A stretch of 64,000 nt of DNA from an uncultured Prevotellaceae bacterium (lineage in GTDB: Bacteria > Bacteroidota > Bacteroidia > Bacteroidales > Bacteroidaceae): NCBI GenBank assembly GCA_900318685.1, contig ONLL01000003.1, forward strand, positions 145,013 through 209,012, written 5' to 3'. A program made the translations under genes and the position numbers. Below, one piece after another: positions 33,402 through 42,219 of the stretch (its first letter is position 1; each line of letters opens with the position of its first letter). The notes beneath the pieces are model-generated. The model saw only the letters and a list, made by a program, of their open reading frames with translations, did no database searches and was not told the DNA's origin.

Positions 33402-36127
33402 TTATTTCTTTTTCGGGTTCTTATTCCAGTGATACGCCAGATGGACCATGACGTAGTGCGGGAGGGAGCGGTACCACGTTTCGGTGTGGCCTTGGGCGTT
33501 CACGGAGTACTGCGTATTGCTGAGTTGGTGCAGCAGGTCGAAGGCTTCGATGCGGGCGATGAGTTTGCCTTTTAGGAACGGCTGGCTGACGGAGGCGTTC
33601 AGCACGTTCGCTGCTGCCATAGCCGCGACGCGAGTACATGTTGCCGTCGGCTGAGAGCGTGGTGTTCAGGCGTGGCAGGGTGTAGCGGGCGGAGAGGCCG
33701 TACTGGAAGTCGGTGGCATTGATGGACTCGAACATGTCGAGAGCAGACACGGTGTGGCGAAGTGTCAGGCTGCCGAAAGCCTCTAAGCGTAGCTCCTTCC
33801 TGGTGAATGCAAATGATGACCTGTCGCTGACAAGCGTGGTGTTCACCTTGCTCAGCACGGCTTGTGTGGAGCCATCCACAGAGGCGATGTCCACAGAGTG
33901 CAGGTAACTCGCACTCGCCCTATTCTCAAACTTGAAGCATTGCTCCCTGCCAAACGATATGCTATAGTTGGCATCACCCTTCAAGTCCCAGTTGCCGTTC
34001 ACATTTTCCGGCCTATAGGTGTAAACGCCTGTAGTGGGGGTGAACGTGAAGCCGTTGGCTATCTGGTTGCCGTAGATGTTGGCCGATACACCGAACGACA
34101 GCATCGTCACGGAATGGCATTGTCTGCAGGAAGTTGGCGGCGGCGGTCAGATACGAGCTTGATGCACGGAATGTATATCTGTCGCCTTTCCAGATGCTCT
34201 CGTAGGAGAGCCTCGGATTGACGACCGTATAGTTTCGACTGCCAATCGTGTCTATCCTGCCTCGTGTGTATTCCATCCGTTCATGGGTGAGGGTCAGCGG
34301 AAAGGCAAACTCAACGTTGCGTTTCGTCCCTTTTCCCTTTGTCCTGCGCTGACCGATGTTCAGGGTCAGCGCATGGGACGTCGTGGCATCCTTATAGTTA
34401 TAGGTATTGTCAAGGTCGATGCACGAAGCCATCATGTCGGCCATCGACGGAAGAAGGCGCAAAGGCTGGTTGGCTGCCATCGTCCACTCTGCGAGGCGGT
34501 CGAGACGGAAGATGTTGTCACGGTCTGTCACTTGTCTATGCGTGGGATGATAGGTGAGCGACACGGCAGGGCCTTTGAGGAAGGGCACGGTGTATTTCAC
34601 CTTCAGGCCGTAGTAGTTCTCCTGCGAACTGGCTTTGTCGTATTCGTGGCGGTAGTCGGTCTGTGGTGTCAGTAGCCTCTGCGATGTCATGTTTCTGCCA
34701 AACAGTTCATGCTCGGCAGAAGCGTGCTTGTATCTTGCAGTGATAGTCACCTCGTCGCCCCATGCCAGTTTGCGCGTGGCATCGGCACTCAGCACCAGCT
34801 CATTGTCGTACCCCTCCCTGTATTGCTGCGATGAGCGGAAAGACAGGGTATCGGGCAGCGTGATGTCAGTGAGCGACGATGCGTATGTGGACGATGCGTT
34901 GCCGTGCCTGCTGCTGTGGTCAAACAAGATGTCGCCAGCGACCCACCATTTCTTCGTCACCTGCCAGTAGTCATAGACGCTCACGTTGGTCTCTTTCGTG
35001 TCAGACAGGCTTTGCGAGCGTGAGAAGTTTGTGCTGCCGTCAGCGAGGAAAGTCTGCGCCGTGGTTCTTGATTCCATGTCGGTGCCAGTCCCCGTCACCT
35101 TGGTTCTAAGGCTGTTGCGGAACGTCCTGTCAGGACTTTCCCAGAACACCTCACCGCCCGCCATGCTCTGCTTCTTCTCACCGTTCGTGTCCCGTGCGCC
35201 TCCCCATTGACCGTCGCCGACAGGACTGCTCGTGTCGTTGGTGTTGTTCGCGTTGCCATACAGCGTGATGCGCGAATTGTCGGTGAAACGTAGCGCGAAG
35301 GCACGCCCCATATAGCGGTCGTGGGTGCCATAGCCAGCCTCCACATTGCCGAAGTAGCCTTGCCGATATATCTTTTTCAGCTGCACGTCCATGACATATT
35401 CCTTGTTCTCAGCCTCTCGTCCGAGGAATGCCGACAGGTCGGTTGTGCGGTTGTAGACTTTGATGTCCTTCACCGTGTAGTAAGGCAGATTGCGGAGCAT
35501 CACCTGATTGTTTCCACGGAAGAACTCGCGGCTGTTGAGCATCAGGTAGTCCACCTTCTTGCCGTTGACGAAGATTTCTCCGTTAGACTTCAGCTCAGCG
35601 CCCGGCAGTTCGCGCACAAGGTCGTCGAGCATCGACCCCTGCGGCAGGTTGAACGCCGTGGCATCATAGACAATGGTGTCGCCCCGTTGCACCATTTTTA
35701 TTCTCGTCGGACGGACGACGACCTCGTTTATCGTCAACTCTTTCCACGTCTTCCTTTCCATCAGGATAACAGGCAGGCCAATCTGTCGGTTGCGTCCGAT
35801 ATTCTTCAAGTGGTATGGCAGATAGGCCGTCTCAAACTCCGGATGCGTCACCCTCACAATCAGCTGTTGCGGCACACGGGGCATGTCGTGCTTCACCCAT
35901 AGCGTGTAGCCATCGAGTGCCATGACCATCAGCGAGTCCTCGATGATGGTGCTATCGGCACGCATCAGCGTCACCGTCACATCGGGTATCGCCTGGCGTG
36001 TGAAGGCATTCTTGATCTGGCCAGTCAAAGTGACAGTTTCCTGTGCCTGCGCTGCTACCGTCAGTACAAGGGCCAACATGGTCATTACCAGCTTTTGCAT
36101 GCTGATCAATGTTTTGCTATTATTCAT
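33402..36127 (-). pseudogene. Broken paralogue of the outer-membrane beta-barrel gene
   Basis: Start 36127 (MNNSKTLISMQKL) follows the -7 box at 36158. The first frame reads through the regulatory-like domain, plug (MLDDLVRELPGAELKSNGEIFVNGKKV) and most of the barrel to about 34110. There the frame changes, and about 35-45 residues present in the intact paralogue are missing between NFLQTMPF and TMLSFGVSANIYG. A second small frame change occurs near 33640, after YSRRGYGS. The last part, ANVLNASVSQPFLKGKLIAR to NKNPKKK, is in a third frame and ends at 33402. An intact gene would encode about 950 residues. Real decay and assembly errors are both possible. Confidence 0.8.
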
Positions 36128-36157
36128 GTTTGCTTTCGTATAACGAAAAGACTGCTG

Positions 36158-36165
36158 CAAAGTTA
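36158..36165 (-). promoter_or_regulatory. -7 box of the outer-membrane protein pair
   Basis: TAACTTTG on the minus strand, 31 bases upstream of the start codon at 36127. It rules out the in-frame TTG at 36160 as start. Confidence 0.5.
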
Positions 36166-36279
36166 CTCACAACCGAGGAAAAAGCCTCCGCTTTCACTTT
36201 GCATTTCTTGGCAATTGAACTCAGGACACGAAAACAGGAGTTTACAAAACTTTGCAAACTCCCATTAAGTCCCTGGCAC

Positions 36280-37293
36280 TCAGAGCGTCGCTATGAAGTC
36301 GTCCCAATCTCGACTGCCGCCCTTCTTATGGAACACTTTCTGGTACGATCGGCTTCGTATGCTGCTGATGGTGGAGGCATCCTTGCACATCACGGTGGAA
36401 ATGTCCTTCAGCGGAATCCTCAGTTTCAGCAGCAGCGACACCTGGAATTCTACGTCTGACAGGCGGAACGACCGCAGCGTGGTGGCGAAGTCGGGATAGA
36501 CGGGGCGCAGGGCCTCCTCCATCTTCTGCCAGTCGTCAGGCGAGAGGCGCCCCGTGTCCTGTATGCGCTGCCTCAGCGCTACATAGTAGTCGGAGTTGAA
36601 GAAGTCGGCAACCACCTCTGCCCTTGCATCGGCCACCTTCTTCGGCATCAGCTGGTTTCGCTGCTCTATCTCGTGCAGCCGCTGCTCTATCTCTTTCTTC
36701 TTCTTCCGCATCAGCCAGCCATAGATAGCGAAAAAGAGCGCAATGACGACAGCCGCACCAATCGCCCACCAGAGCAACGTCATCCGCCACGCATACTCCT
36801 TATGGCTCAGTGCCAGCAGGAATGCTTCCATATCCTTGGCCTGCTGAATCATCTCCACGCGGCTCACTTCGGCGATGTGGTCGCGCTCGCTGTCGGTGAT
36901 GCGCCGCCAGGTCTCCGTGGCACCTTGCCAGCGGACGGTCATGGAGTCAGCGCTGTGAATCGTGGCATCCATCGTGACGCCCCCTTCTATGTACCGCCCA
37001 TCCCGTACCTTCCACGTCGTCGTGTGCTGAGGAAACAGGTGCTCCTTGTCGCCCTGCCGCTGCATATAGACAAAGTAGTAAGTGCCGTCGGCGGAATACA
37101 CCTTGTAGAAGCTCTGGCCCATCTCGTTCGGATAGGTCACGATGGTGCTGTCGGGCAGTACTTCCTGCTCTCGCATCCACACGCCCGTAAGGTCTGTCTC
37201 GGCAGGCTTGGACATGCAGGCAGCAAGCAGCACTACCGTAGTGAGTGTCGCTAGGATTGTCCTGGTGACATTAAACCGCTTGCTATGATCCAT
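36280..37293 (-). CDS. One-piece membrane regulator with lipocalin-like outside domain and helix-turn-helix
   Basis: This 337-residue protein has a lipobox-like LLAAC (Cys26). Residues 33-130 form a beta-rich domain resembling a lipocalin-type sheet (TDLTGVWMREQEVLPD, GTYYFVYMQRQ, TWKVRDGRYIEGG), predicted periplasmic. A helical linker, one membrane segment (171-194) and a basic coiled coil (KKKKEIEQRLHEIEQRN) follow. The C-terminus (about 260-320; LSDVEFQVSLLLKLRIPLKD followed by ISTVMCKDASTISSIRSRSYQK) is HTH-like and matches in plan the regulator at 25118. It precedes the outer-membrane pair on the same strand and is likely to control it. It sits 42 bp after the ribBA frame. Confidence 0.78.
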   Translation of the reverse strand: MDHSKRFNVTRTILATLTTVVLLAACMSKPAETDLTGVWMREQEVLPDSTIVTYPNEMGQSFYKVYSADGTYYFVYMQRQGDKEHLFPQHTTTWKVRDGRYIEGGVTMDATIHSADSMTVRWQGATETWRRITDSERDHIAEVSRVEMIQQAKDMEAFLLALSHKEYAWRMTLLWWAIGAAVVIALFFAIYGWLMRKKKKEIEQRLHEIEQRNQLMPKKVADARAEVVADFFNSDYYVALRQRIQDTGRLSPDDWQKMEEALRPVYPDFATTLRSFRLSDVEFQVSLLLKLRIPLKDISTVMCKDASTISSIRSRSYQKVFHKKGGSRDWDDFIATL

Positions 37294-37334
37294 ATATTGC
37301 CTAGAGGTGGAGGGTATGCCCCATGCGCTGCTTC

Positions 37335-38444
37335 TTAGTCTGCAGGTAGCGGAGGTTGTACTCGTTGGGGGTGACTTCGATGGGCACGTTCTCTACAATG
37401 GACACCGAGGTGGCGCAGCATCTGTGCACCACAGCCGTAGTCGCGCTCGTCGGCCTTGAAGCCCAGGCATAGGTTGGCATCTACGGTGTCGTAGCCTTCC
37501 TCCTGCAACTTGTAGGCCGCCAGCTTGTTCATCAAGCCTATGCCACGCCCTTCCTGCTGCATGTATACGATGACACCCTTGCCTTCTTGCTCGATCTTCT
37601 CCATCGCCTTGTGCAGCTGCTCGCCGCAGTCGCATCGGCGGGATCCCAGGATATCGCCCGTCATACAAGAGGAATGTACGCGCACGAGGATGGGCTCGTC
37701 TTCCTGCCACTGGCCTTTGATGAGGGCGAAATGCTCCTGTCCGTTCGACTTCTGACGGAAGGGCACGATGCGGAAATGACCGTGCTCAGTGGGCATGTCT
37801 ACCTCCTCACCGACCTCGATGAGCGACTCCTGCTGCAGGCGGTAGGCGATGAGGTCTTTGATGGAGATGATCTTCAGCTGGTGCTTCTTGGCGAAGACCT
37901 GCAACTCAGGCATGCGTGCCATTGTGCCGTCGTCGTTCATGATTTCCATCAGCGCTCCGGCTGGATAGAGTCCTGCCAGCTTGCAGAGGTCGATGGCGGC
38001 CTCGGTATGTCCGCTGCGACGCAGCACTCCGTTGTCCTGGGCATAGAGCGGGTTGATATGTCCTGGACGACCAAAGGTCTGAGGCGTAGATGCAGGGTCG
38101 GCCAGTGCACGGATGGTGGCAGCACGGTCGTGAGCCGACACTCCTGTGGTGCAGCCCTCGAGTTTGTCGACGGTGATGGTGAATGGTGTGCCGAGCATGG
38201 AGGTGTTCTCGCTGACCTGTCGTGGAAGGTCCAGCTCCTCACTGCGGCTGATGGTGATAGGTGCACAGAGCACTCCCCGTGCATATTTCAGCATGAAGTT
38301 GACCATCTCAGGCGTGATCATCTCTGCTGCGCAGATGAGGTCGCCCTCGTTTTCGCGGTCTTCATCATCCACCACGATGACAAACTTTCCTTCATGAAAG
38401 TCGGCGATGGCCTCGGCTATGGTGTTGAGCGTGGTATCCTGCAT
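37335..38444 (-). CDS. ribBA: RibBA: DHBP synthase/GTP cyclohydrolase II with damaged C-terminus
   Basis: This bifunctional enzyme of riboflavin synthesis makes 3,4-dihydroxy-2-butanone 4-phosphate (N-terminal half; [21 protein letters not shown]) and opens GTP (C-terminal half; zinc ligands in [17 protein letters not shown], then [20 protein letters not shown]). The frame is normal to about residue 348 ([12 protein letters not shown]). Then about 20 codons holding the expected LLTNNPxK motif are missing, and the frame shifts into [10 protein letters not shown] and stops at 37335. The original ending (IVENVPIEV to GHTLHL, stop at 37301) is still present in another frame. The DHBP synthase half should work; the cyclohydrolase half is doubtful. 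It is the second gene after lptF (26-bp gap). A duplicate of its 3' end at 28249 shows the same junction type. Confidence 0.85.
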   Translation of the reverse strand: MQDTTLNTIAEAIADFHEGKFVIVVDDEDRENEGDLICAAEMITPEMVNFMLKYARGVLCAPITISRSEELDLPRQVSENTSMLGTPFTITVDKLEGCTTGVSAHDRAATIRALADPASTPQTFGRPGHINPLYAQDNGVLRRSGHTEAAIDLCKLAGLYPAGALMEIMNDDGTMARMPELQVFAKKHQLKIISIKDLIAYRLQQESLIEVGEEVDMPTEHGHFRIVPFRQKSNGQEHFALIKGQWQEDEPILVRVHSSCMTGDILGSRRCDCGEQLHKAMEKIEQEGKGVIVYMQQEGRGIGLMNKLAAYKLQEEGYDTVDANLCLGFKADERDYGCGAQMLRHLGVHCRERAHRSHPQRVQPPLPAD

Positions 38445-38470
38445 TGTATTTTTTCTTTGGAAAGGGTTAA

Positions 38471-40378
38471 CTAGGTTTGTATGAACTGTGATGTATGCGT
38501 GACAATGGCTTGGCTGGTCTTCTCGATGGTCTTCAGATCCTTATGCAGACGCAGGCGGAAGCGCAGCATGCGGATGTAGAAGAACAGTCCCAGTGGCAGC
38601 ACGATGCCAGTGATGGCATTCAGCCAGCGGCGTCGGAAGGGACGCGTGTGAGCATGAGTGGCCAGCACGGGATATTGGTTGAGCAGGTGGATAACCTGCC
38701 TGTCGCGTGAGTTCGACAGATCGTCGATGACCGTCTCCAGACGCTCGTTGATGTCCATGATCTGCTGGTCGTCGCCAGGCCGGAAGAACACCTTGATGGG
38801 GTTGGGCCATCGCAGGAGGTGATGCTCCTGGTGGTAGGCGTCGATCTCGGCGTTGATGAGACGCAGCTGCTCTGCATCGGCCGAATAGTCGGGATCACTG
38901 ATGATGACTTCTTTGCCTGTGATATTCCGTTTCTGCCGGAGTCCGAGCATGCGTGACAGCAGCAGCCGGTAGGCATCGATGTTGAATACTGCCGAGTCGT
39001 TGTTGGCCTTATATGTGAAGAAGATGGCCAGAGGAGCCAGCACCATCGTGGCGATGGAACGTCCGAACCATACGGTCCAGTTGTCGTCGCGAGCCATGCG
39101 TAAGCCTGAGTCGTCGAAGATGAAGTAGACGATGTACACCAGGACTGAGATAATGACGGGCACTCCCAGTCCGCCTTTGCGGATGATGGCTCCCAGCGGT
39201 GCTCCGATGAAGAAGAAGATGATGCACGACAGCGCCATCGTGAACTTACCGATGATTTCCAACTCGTGCAGACGCTCCTGCCGATGCAGGAACTTGGCAT
39301 GATCGGCTTTCATCATCACGTCGTTAGCGCTTGACTGTGCCTGTCGGGCTGCGTTCTTGGTGATGCTGCGCTGGGCCTCAATGTCCAGCTTGGCGTAGAT
39401 TGTGTCCAGATTGGGCAGCTCATTCTTCTGAATGGCCAGTGTCAGACGGATGGAGTCTTCGCGTTTGATGGCAGGATCGGTAAAGCTATAGCGCTTGGCA
39501 TCCTTATAGAACTGTCGACCGATGGAATCATTGCCGTGACGGATAGAGTCGAGGTCGTGCAGGATCTGCATCGTGCTCTTGGCCTTGGCATTGCTGGAGA
39601 AGGCCGATGCATCAGCCAGGTTGAAGTCGCCGTCGAAGTCCAGCAGTATCTGTTTGTAGGCGAAGGTCTCACGGCGATAGGGCACCTCTGCCGCTCCGCC
39701 CATATCCTGCTGCTTCATGTTCTCGAACCACTCTCCGCTCCACAGGGTCAGCAGCAGGTGCTTCTTCTCGGCCGTCGACTGCATCATGCCTGAGTCGGCA
39801 AGGATGATGGCCTGGTCTTCGTACGAGCCCGTCTGCCGGTAGATCATCATGCCATAGAGCATGCCTGTGTTCATGTCTTTCTTCTGGACATAGAGGTTGG
39901 TATTGGGGATGCCATCGTAGAACACTCCCTCCGGAATCTCCAGCTCAGGACTTTTCTGCTTCATCGAGACCAGCAGCTGGGCCAGGTTCTTGTTGGCATC
40001 GGGGCCGATCTTCTCCTGGAAATAGACGGAGAGTCCTGCTATCATAAGAACGATGATGATGAGCGAGCGCATGCTCTGCAACAGCGAGATGCCTGCTGAC
40101 TTGATGGCTGTCAGCTCTGACGACTCACCCAGGTTTCCGTAGGTGATGAGCGATGAAAGGAGTATGGCAAGGGGCAGGGCCTGGGGCACCATCATCAGTG
40201 CCATATACCAGAAGAACTGTGCCAGCACGTCGAGTGTCAGTCCTTTGCCGATAAGGTCGTCGACATATCGCCACAAAAACTGCATCATCAGCACGAACTG
40301 GCAGATGAAGAACGCAGCTATGAACAACAGCCCGAATTGTTTTGCTATGAATATGTCGAGTTTCTTGATCCGGAACAT
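38471..40378 (-). CDS. LptF/LptG family lipopolysaccharide export permease
   Basis: This 635-residue inner-membrane protein of the YjgP/YjgQ family extracts lipopolysaccharide together with LptB. It begins [16 protein letters not shown]. Membrane helices lie at about 13-35, 50-75, 93-115 and four more near 380-470. A periplasmic domain lies between, and a long cytoplasmic tail ends in two more hydrophobic stretches near 590. Bacteroidetes versions are longer than the 360-residue enteric proteins, as here. The start at 40378 fits the -7 box at 40388-40395; the frame to 40390 would start inside it. It is upstream of ribBA on the same strand. Confidence 0.88.
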   Translation of the reverse strand: MFRIKKLDIFIAKQFGLLFIAAFFICQFVLMMQFLWRYVDDLIGKGLTLDVLAQFFWYMALMMVPQALPLAILLSSLITYGNLGESSELTAIKSAGISLLQSMRSLIIIVLMIAGLSVYFQEKIGPDANKNLAQLLVSMKQKSPELEIPEGVFYDGIPNTNLYVQKKDMNTGMLYGMMIYRQTGSYEDQAIILADSGMMQSTAEKKHLLLTLWSGEWFENMKQQDMGGAAEVPYRRETFAYKQILLDFDGDFNLADASAFSSNAKAKSTMQILHDLDSIRHGNDSIGRQFYKDAKRYSFTDPAIKREDSIRLTLAIQKNELPNLDTIYAKLDIEAQRSITKNAARQAQSSANDVMMKADHAKFLHRQERLHELEIIGKFTMALSCIIFFFIGAPLGAIIRKGGLGVPVIISVLVYIVYFIFDDSGLRMARDDNWTVWFGRSIATMVLAPLAIFFTYKANNDSAVFNIDAYRLLLSRMLGLRQKRNITGKEVIISDPDYSADAEQLRLINAEIDAYHQEHHLLRWPNPIKVFFRPGDDQQIMDINERLETVIDDLSNSRDRQVIHLLNQYPVLATHAHTRPFRRRWLNAITGIVLPLGLFFYIRMLRFRLRLHKDLKTIEKTSQAIVTHTSQFIQT

Positions 40379-40387
40379 ATCGGGGTG

Positions 40388-40434
40388 CAAAGGTAGTAAA
40401 AAGTTAGGAGTTAGGAGTTAGGAGTGAGGAGTTA
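40388..40434 (-). promoter_or_regulatory. lptF -7 box fused to a GTTAGGAG repeat
   Basis: On the minus strand TACCTTTG (40388-40395) is a -7 box ten bases before the lptF start. The upstream region is a GTTAGGAGTTAGGAG repeat. The whole 47-nt block matches 50224-50270 (mdh promoter) with 1 mismatch. Confidence 0.7.
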
Positions 40435-40491
40435 TTTTGTCTACCTTAATATTTTTTATCTATTCTCAAGCCTTCCTGCCCTTGTCTCTTT

Positions 40492-40530
40492 ATTCTTCAC
40501 TCTTCACTTTTCACTTTTCACTTTTCACTT
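40492..40530. repeat. Low-complexity TTTTCAC tandem tract
   Basis: Several direct copies of a 7-bp unit TTTTCAC and TCTTCAC lie just past the stop of the START-like gene. It is similar to the tract at 15744. Confidence 0.75.
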
Positions 40531-40532
40531 CC

Positions 40533-40937
40533 TCACAGTCCGCTGGACTGGTGCAGCCTTTCCAGATTGCCGTCCCAGAGTTCGTGCAGGTCGTCGATAT
40601 CTTCTGGTAGTGAGTAGTCAGTGACGCAGAGGCATACCTGCTCAGTCAGTTCGCTACGCCCTATGCGCATTTCCCAGTAGGCTTCAGGGTCCGACTCGTC
40701 AGTCCATTGCAGGCGGATGTGGCTGTTTCTCTCGCGTTCCACGATATTGGCACGCATGGTATGGTGCTCTCCCCAAATCTCTCCCCATGTAAGTTCCAAG
40801 ATGCCGTTCTTCTCCTCTACACGGTCAGCTATCCAGCGCTCCAATCCGTGGTCGGTACTCATCAGACTCCAGAGGATGTCTGGCTTGCGGGCATTTAGCG
40901 GGTATTCTAATTCTAGTCTCTGTTTCTTCGAGTTCAT
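40533..40937 (-). CDS. START-like (AHSA1/Bet v1 type) domain protein
   Basis: This 134-residue cytosolic protein has the pattern LEYPLNARKPDILWSLMSTDHGLERWIADRV, then LTWGEIWGEHHTMRANIVERE and a C-terminal helix LHELWDGNLERL. It fits the helix-grip START/AHSA1 fold found as a small single-domain protein throughout Bacteroidetes. The ligand or client is unknown. Its -7 box is at 41001-41008, giving a 60-nt leader. It lies between lptF and tRNA-Met. Confidence 0.8.
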   Translation of the reverse strand: MNSKKQRLELEYPLNARKPDILWSLMSTDHGLERWIADRVEEKNGILELTWGEIWGEHHTMRANIVERERNSHIRLQWTDESDPEAYWEMRIGRSELTEQVCLCVTDYSLPEDIDDLHELWDGNLERLHQSSGL

Positions 40938-41000
40938 CTGGTTAGTACGTCTTTAGTTGATAATGATATTAGAGAATAACGTTTTACTACCTTTCGGGTG

Positions 41001-41008
41001 CAAAGATA
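41001..41008 (-). promoter_or_regulatory. -7 box for the START-like gene
   Basis: TATCTTTG on the minus strand matches TAnnTTTG. Confidence 0.5.
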
Positions 41009-41124
41009 CAAATAAAATGAGAATCATCGGCAAAAAAAGTGGATATTTTTTGCGTAAAGTCCTAAATAAAGTTAACAAGAAGGATTTTCTTTGGGCAAGG
41101 TTTTCCTGTTTTGATGAAAAGTAG

Positions 41125-41132
41125 TACCTTTG
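41125..41132 (+). promoter_or_regulatory. -7 box for tRNA-Met
   Basis: TACCTTTG lies 24 bases upstream of the tRNA. A -33 box at the usual distance is not clear. Confidence 0.5.
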
Positions 41133-41155
41133 CACCCGCTTAACAAAAAGATGAT

Positions 41156-41232
41156 GGCGGGATAGCTCAGCTGGTTAGAGCGCATGATTCATAATCATGA
41201 GGTCGCCGGTTCAATCCCGGCTCCCGCTACCA
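41156..41232 (+). tRNA. tRNA-Met, elongator type (anticodon CAT)
   Basis: The cloverleaf folds fully: acceptor GGCGGGA/TCCCGCT (one G-T pair at the end), D stem GCTC/GAGC, anticodon stem CATGA/TCATG with loop TTCATAA (CAT at 41190-41192), T arm GCCGG-TTCAATC-CCGGC and encoded CCA (41230-41232). The lack of GGG/CCC pairs in the anticodon stem argues against initiator tRNA. A lysidine-modified tRNA-Ile cannot be wholly ruled out. Confidence 0.93.
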
Positions 41233-41273
41233 ACGAAAGAGAGAGTTACACGAGTAGCTCTCTCTTTCGTTGG
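41230..41273. terminator. 16-bp stem hairpin beginning at the tRNA CCA end
   Basis: CCAACGAAAGAGAGAG (41230-41245) pairs perfectly with 41258-41273; the loop is 12 nt. The stem uses the CCA of the tRNA as its first bases. It may end transcription of the tRNA and of the phosphatase gene on the other strand, though no T-run follows. Confidence 0.65.
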
Positions 41274-41286
41274 TGTAGGGGGAAAA

Positions 41287-41730
41287 CTATAGGTTCAGCA
41301 GGCACTGACAGCCTAAGAGTACGTCTTGCCACGTAGCCTCGAAATCACCAGTATACCAAGGGTCGGCTACGTCACCCGGGCGAGGGGTAAAGTCCATAAG
41401 TTTGCAAATCTTGCCTTCAGGGTCGCCTCCACAGATGCGGGTCATGTTGCGTATGTTCCATTCGTCCATACCGATGAGCAAGTCGAAGCGGTCGTAGTCC
41501 GATCGATTCATCTGTCTTGCCGTCTTTCCCTTGCTAGAGATGCCGTGCTCAGTCAGCTTCCTTCTGGCAGGCGGATAGACGGCATTGCCTATCTCCTCAG
41601 TCGAGGTGGCAGCCGACTCAATATAATACTCATGCGATAAGCCTGCCTTGCTCGCAAGGTCCTTCATGACAAACTCTGCCATCGGACTACGGCAGATGTT
41701 GCCGTGACACACAAATAGGATTCTCTTCAT
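41287..41730 (-). CDS. Low-molecular-weight protein-tyrosine phosphatase
   Basis: This 147-residue cytosolic enzyme has the P-loop CHGNICRS at residues 8-15 (nucleophile C8, phosphate-binding R14) and the general acid D123 in DPWYTGDF. Both are intact, so it should be active. The usual length is 140-160. Its -7 box at 41739-41746 leaves a leader of only a few bases. It stands alone, facing the tRNA. Confidence 0.92.
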   Translation of the reverse strand: MKRILFVCHGNICRSPMAEFVMKDLASKAGLSHEYYIESAATSTEEIGNAVYPPARRKLTEHGISSKGKTARQMNRSDYDRFDLLIGMDEWNIRNMTRICGGDPEGKICKLMDFTPRPGDVADPWYTGDFEATWQDVLLGCQCLLNL

Positions 41731-41738
41731 ATCGCGTG

Positions 41739-41746
41739 CAAAGGTA
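41739..41746 (-). promoter_or_regulatory. -7 box for the phosphatase gene
   Basis: TACCTTTG on the minus strand ends 9 bases before the start codon, so the transcript is nearly leaderless. Confidence 0.55.
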
Positions 41747-41768
41747 CGAATAATAATCCGGAAACGTG

Positions 41769-42206
41769 CTAATGTCGCGTGATTTTTACACTCAGCACCT
41801 CTTCAATCATGCCTATGATGTCGTCGAGTTGCTCGCCGCTGAACTCACCTGTCAGGTGACGGGTGCTGTCGTTGGCTTCCAGCGTGACGCCGTAATAGCG
41901 TCCCAACTGACTGAGCACGTCGGGCAGGGGGGTGTCGTTGAAGCTGAAGTGGGCCACGTCCGGCTCCTCGTGGGTAGATACGACAGACTCTGTAGCCGGT
42001 GTCGGCAATGGCTGTTTAGGCTTGGACAGCTGCCAGGTGAGCACCGATGCGAAGGCCACGATGCACAGCAGCGAGGCGGCAGCGGCCACCCAGCGGCGTC
42101 TGATAGGGCGTGGACGTAGCTTCTTCAGCGCGGCCTCAGGGTCGAAGCGCCCTTCCGCATAGTGTCGGAGCACGAAGTCTTGTTCTTGGTCTTTAGTCTT
42201 TTTCAT
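41769..42206 (-). CDS. Short anti-sigma-like membrane protein with DUF4974/STN-type end
   Basis: This 145-residue protein has a cytoplasmic N-terminus of about 38 residues (QEQDFVLRHYAEGRFDPEAALKKL), one membrane helix at about 38-60 (RRWVAAAASLLCIVAFASVLTW) and a periplasmic end (ISFNDTPLPDV-like, LSQLGRYYGVTLEAND, HLTGEFSGEQLDDIIGMIEEVL) that fits DUF4974, the domain found at the C-terminus of FecR anti-sigma factors. The central FecR domain is missing. It is the last gene of the operon led by the ECF sigma gene at 47619, and it is the likely anti-sigma factor, although FecR genes normally come right after the sigma gene. Confidence 0.78.
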   Translation of the reverse strand: MKKTKDQEQDFVLRHYAEGRFDPEAALKKLRPRPIRRRWVAAAASLLCIVAFASVLTWQLSKPKQPLPTPATESVVSTHEEPDVAHFSFNDTPLPDVLSQLGRYYGVTLEANDSTRHLTGEFSGEQLDDIIGMIEEVLSVKITRH

Positions 42207-42219
42207 ATTTGGTATGTCT

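Noticed and set aside
28249-37400. Integrative element with attachment sites
   Set aside because: No integrase, excisionase, relaxase or transposase was found inside, so I report only the repeats and not a mobile element.
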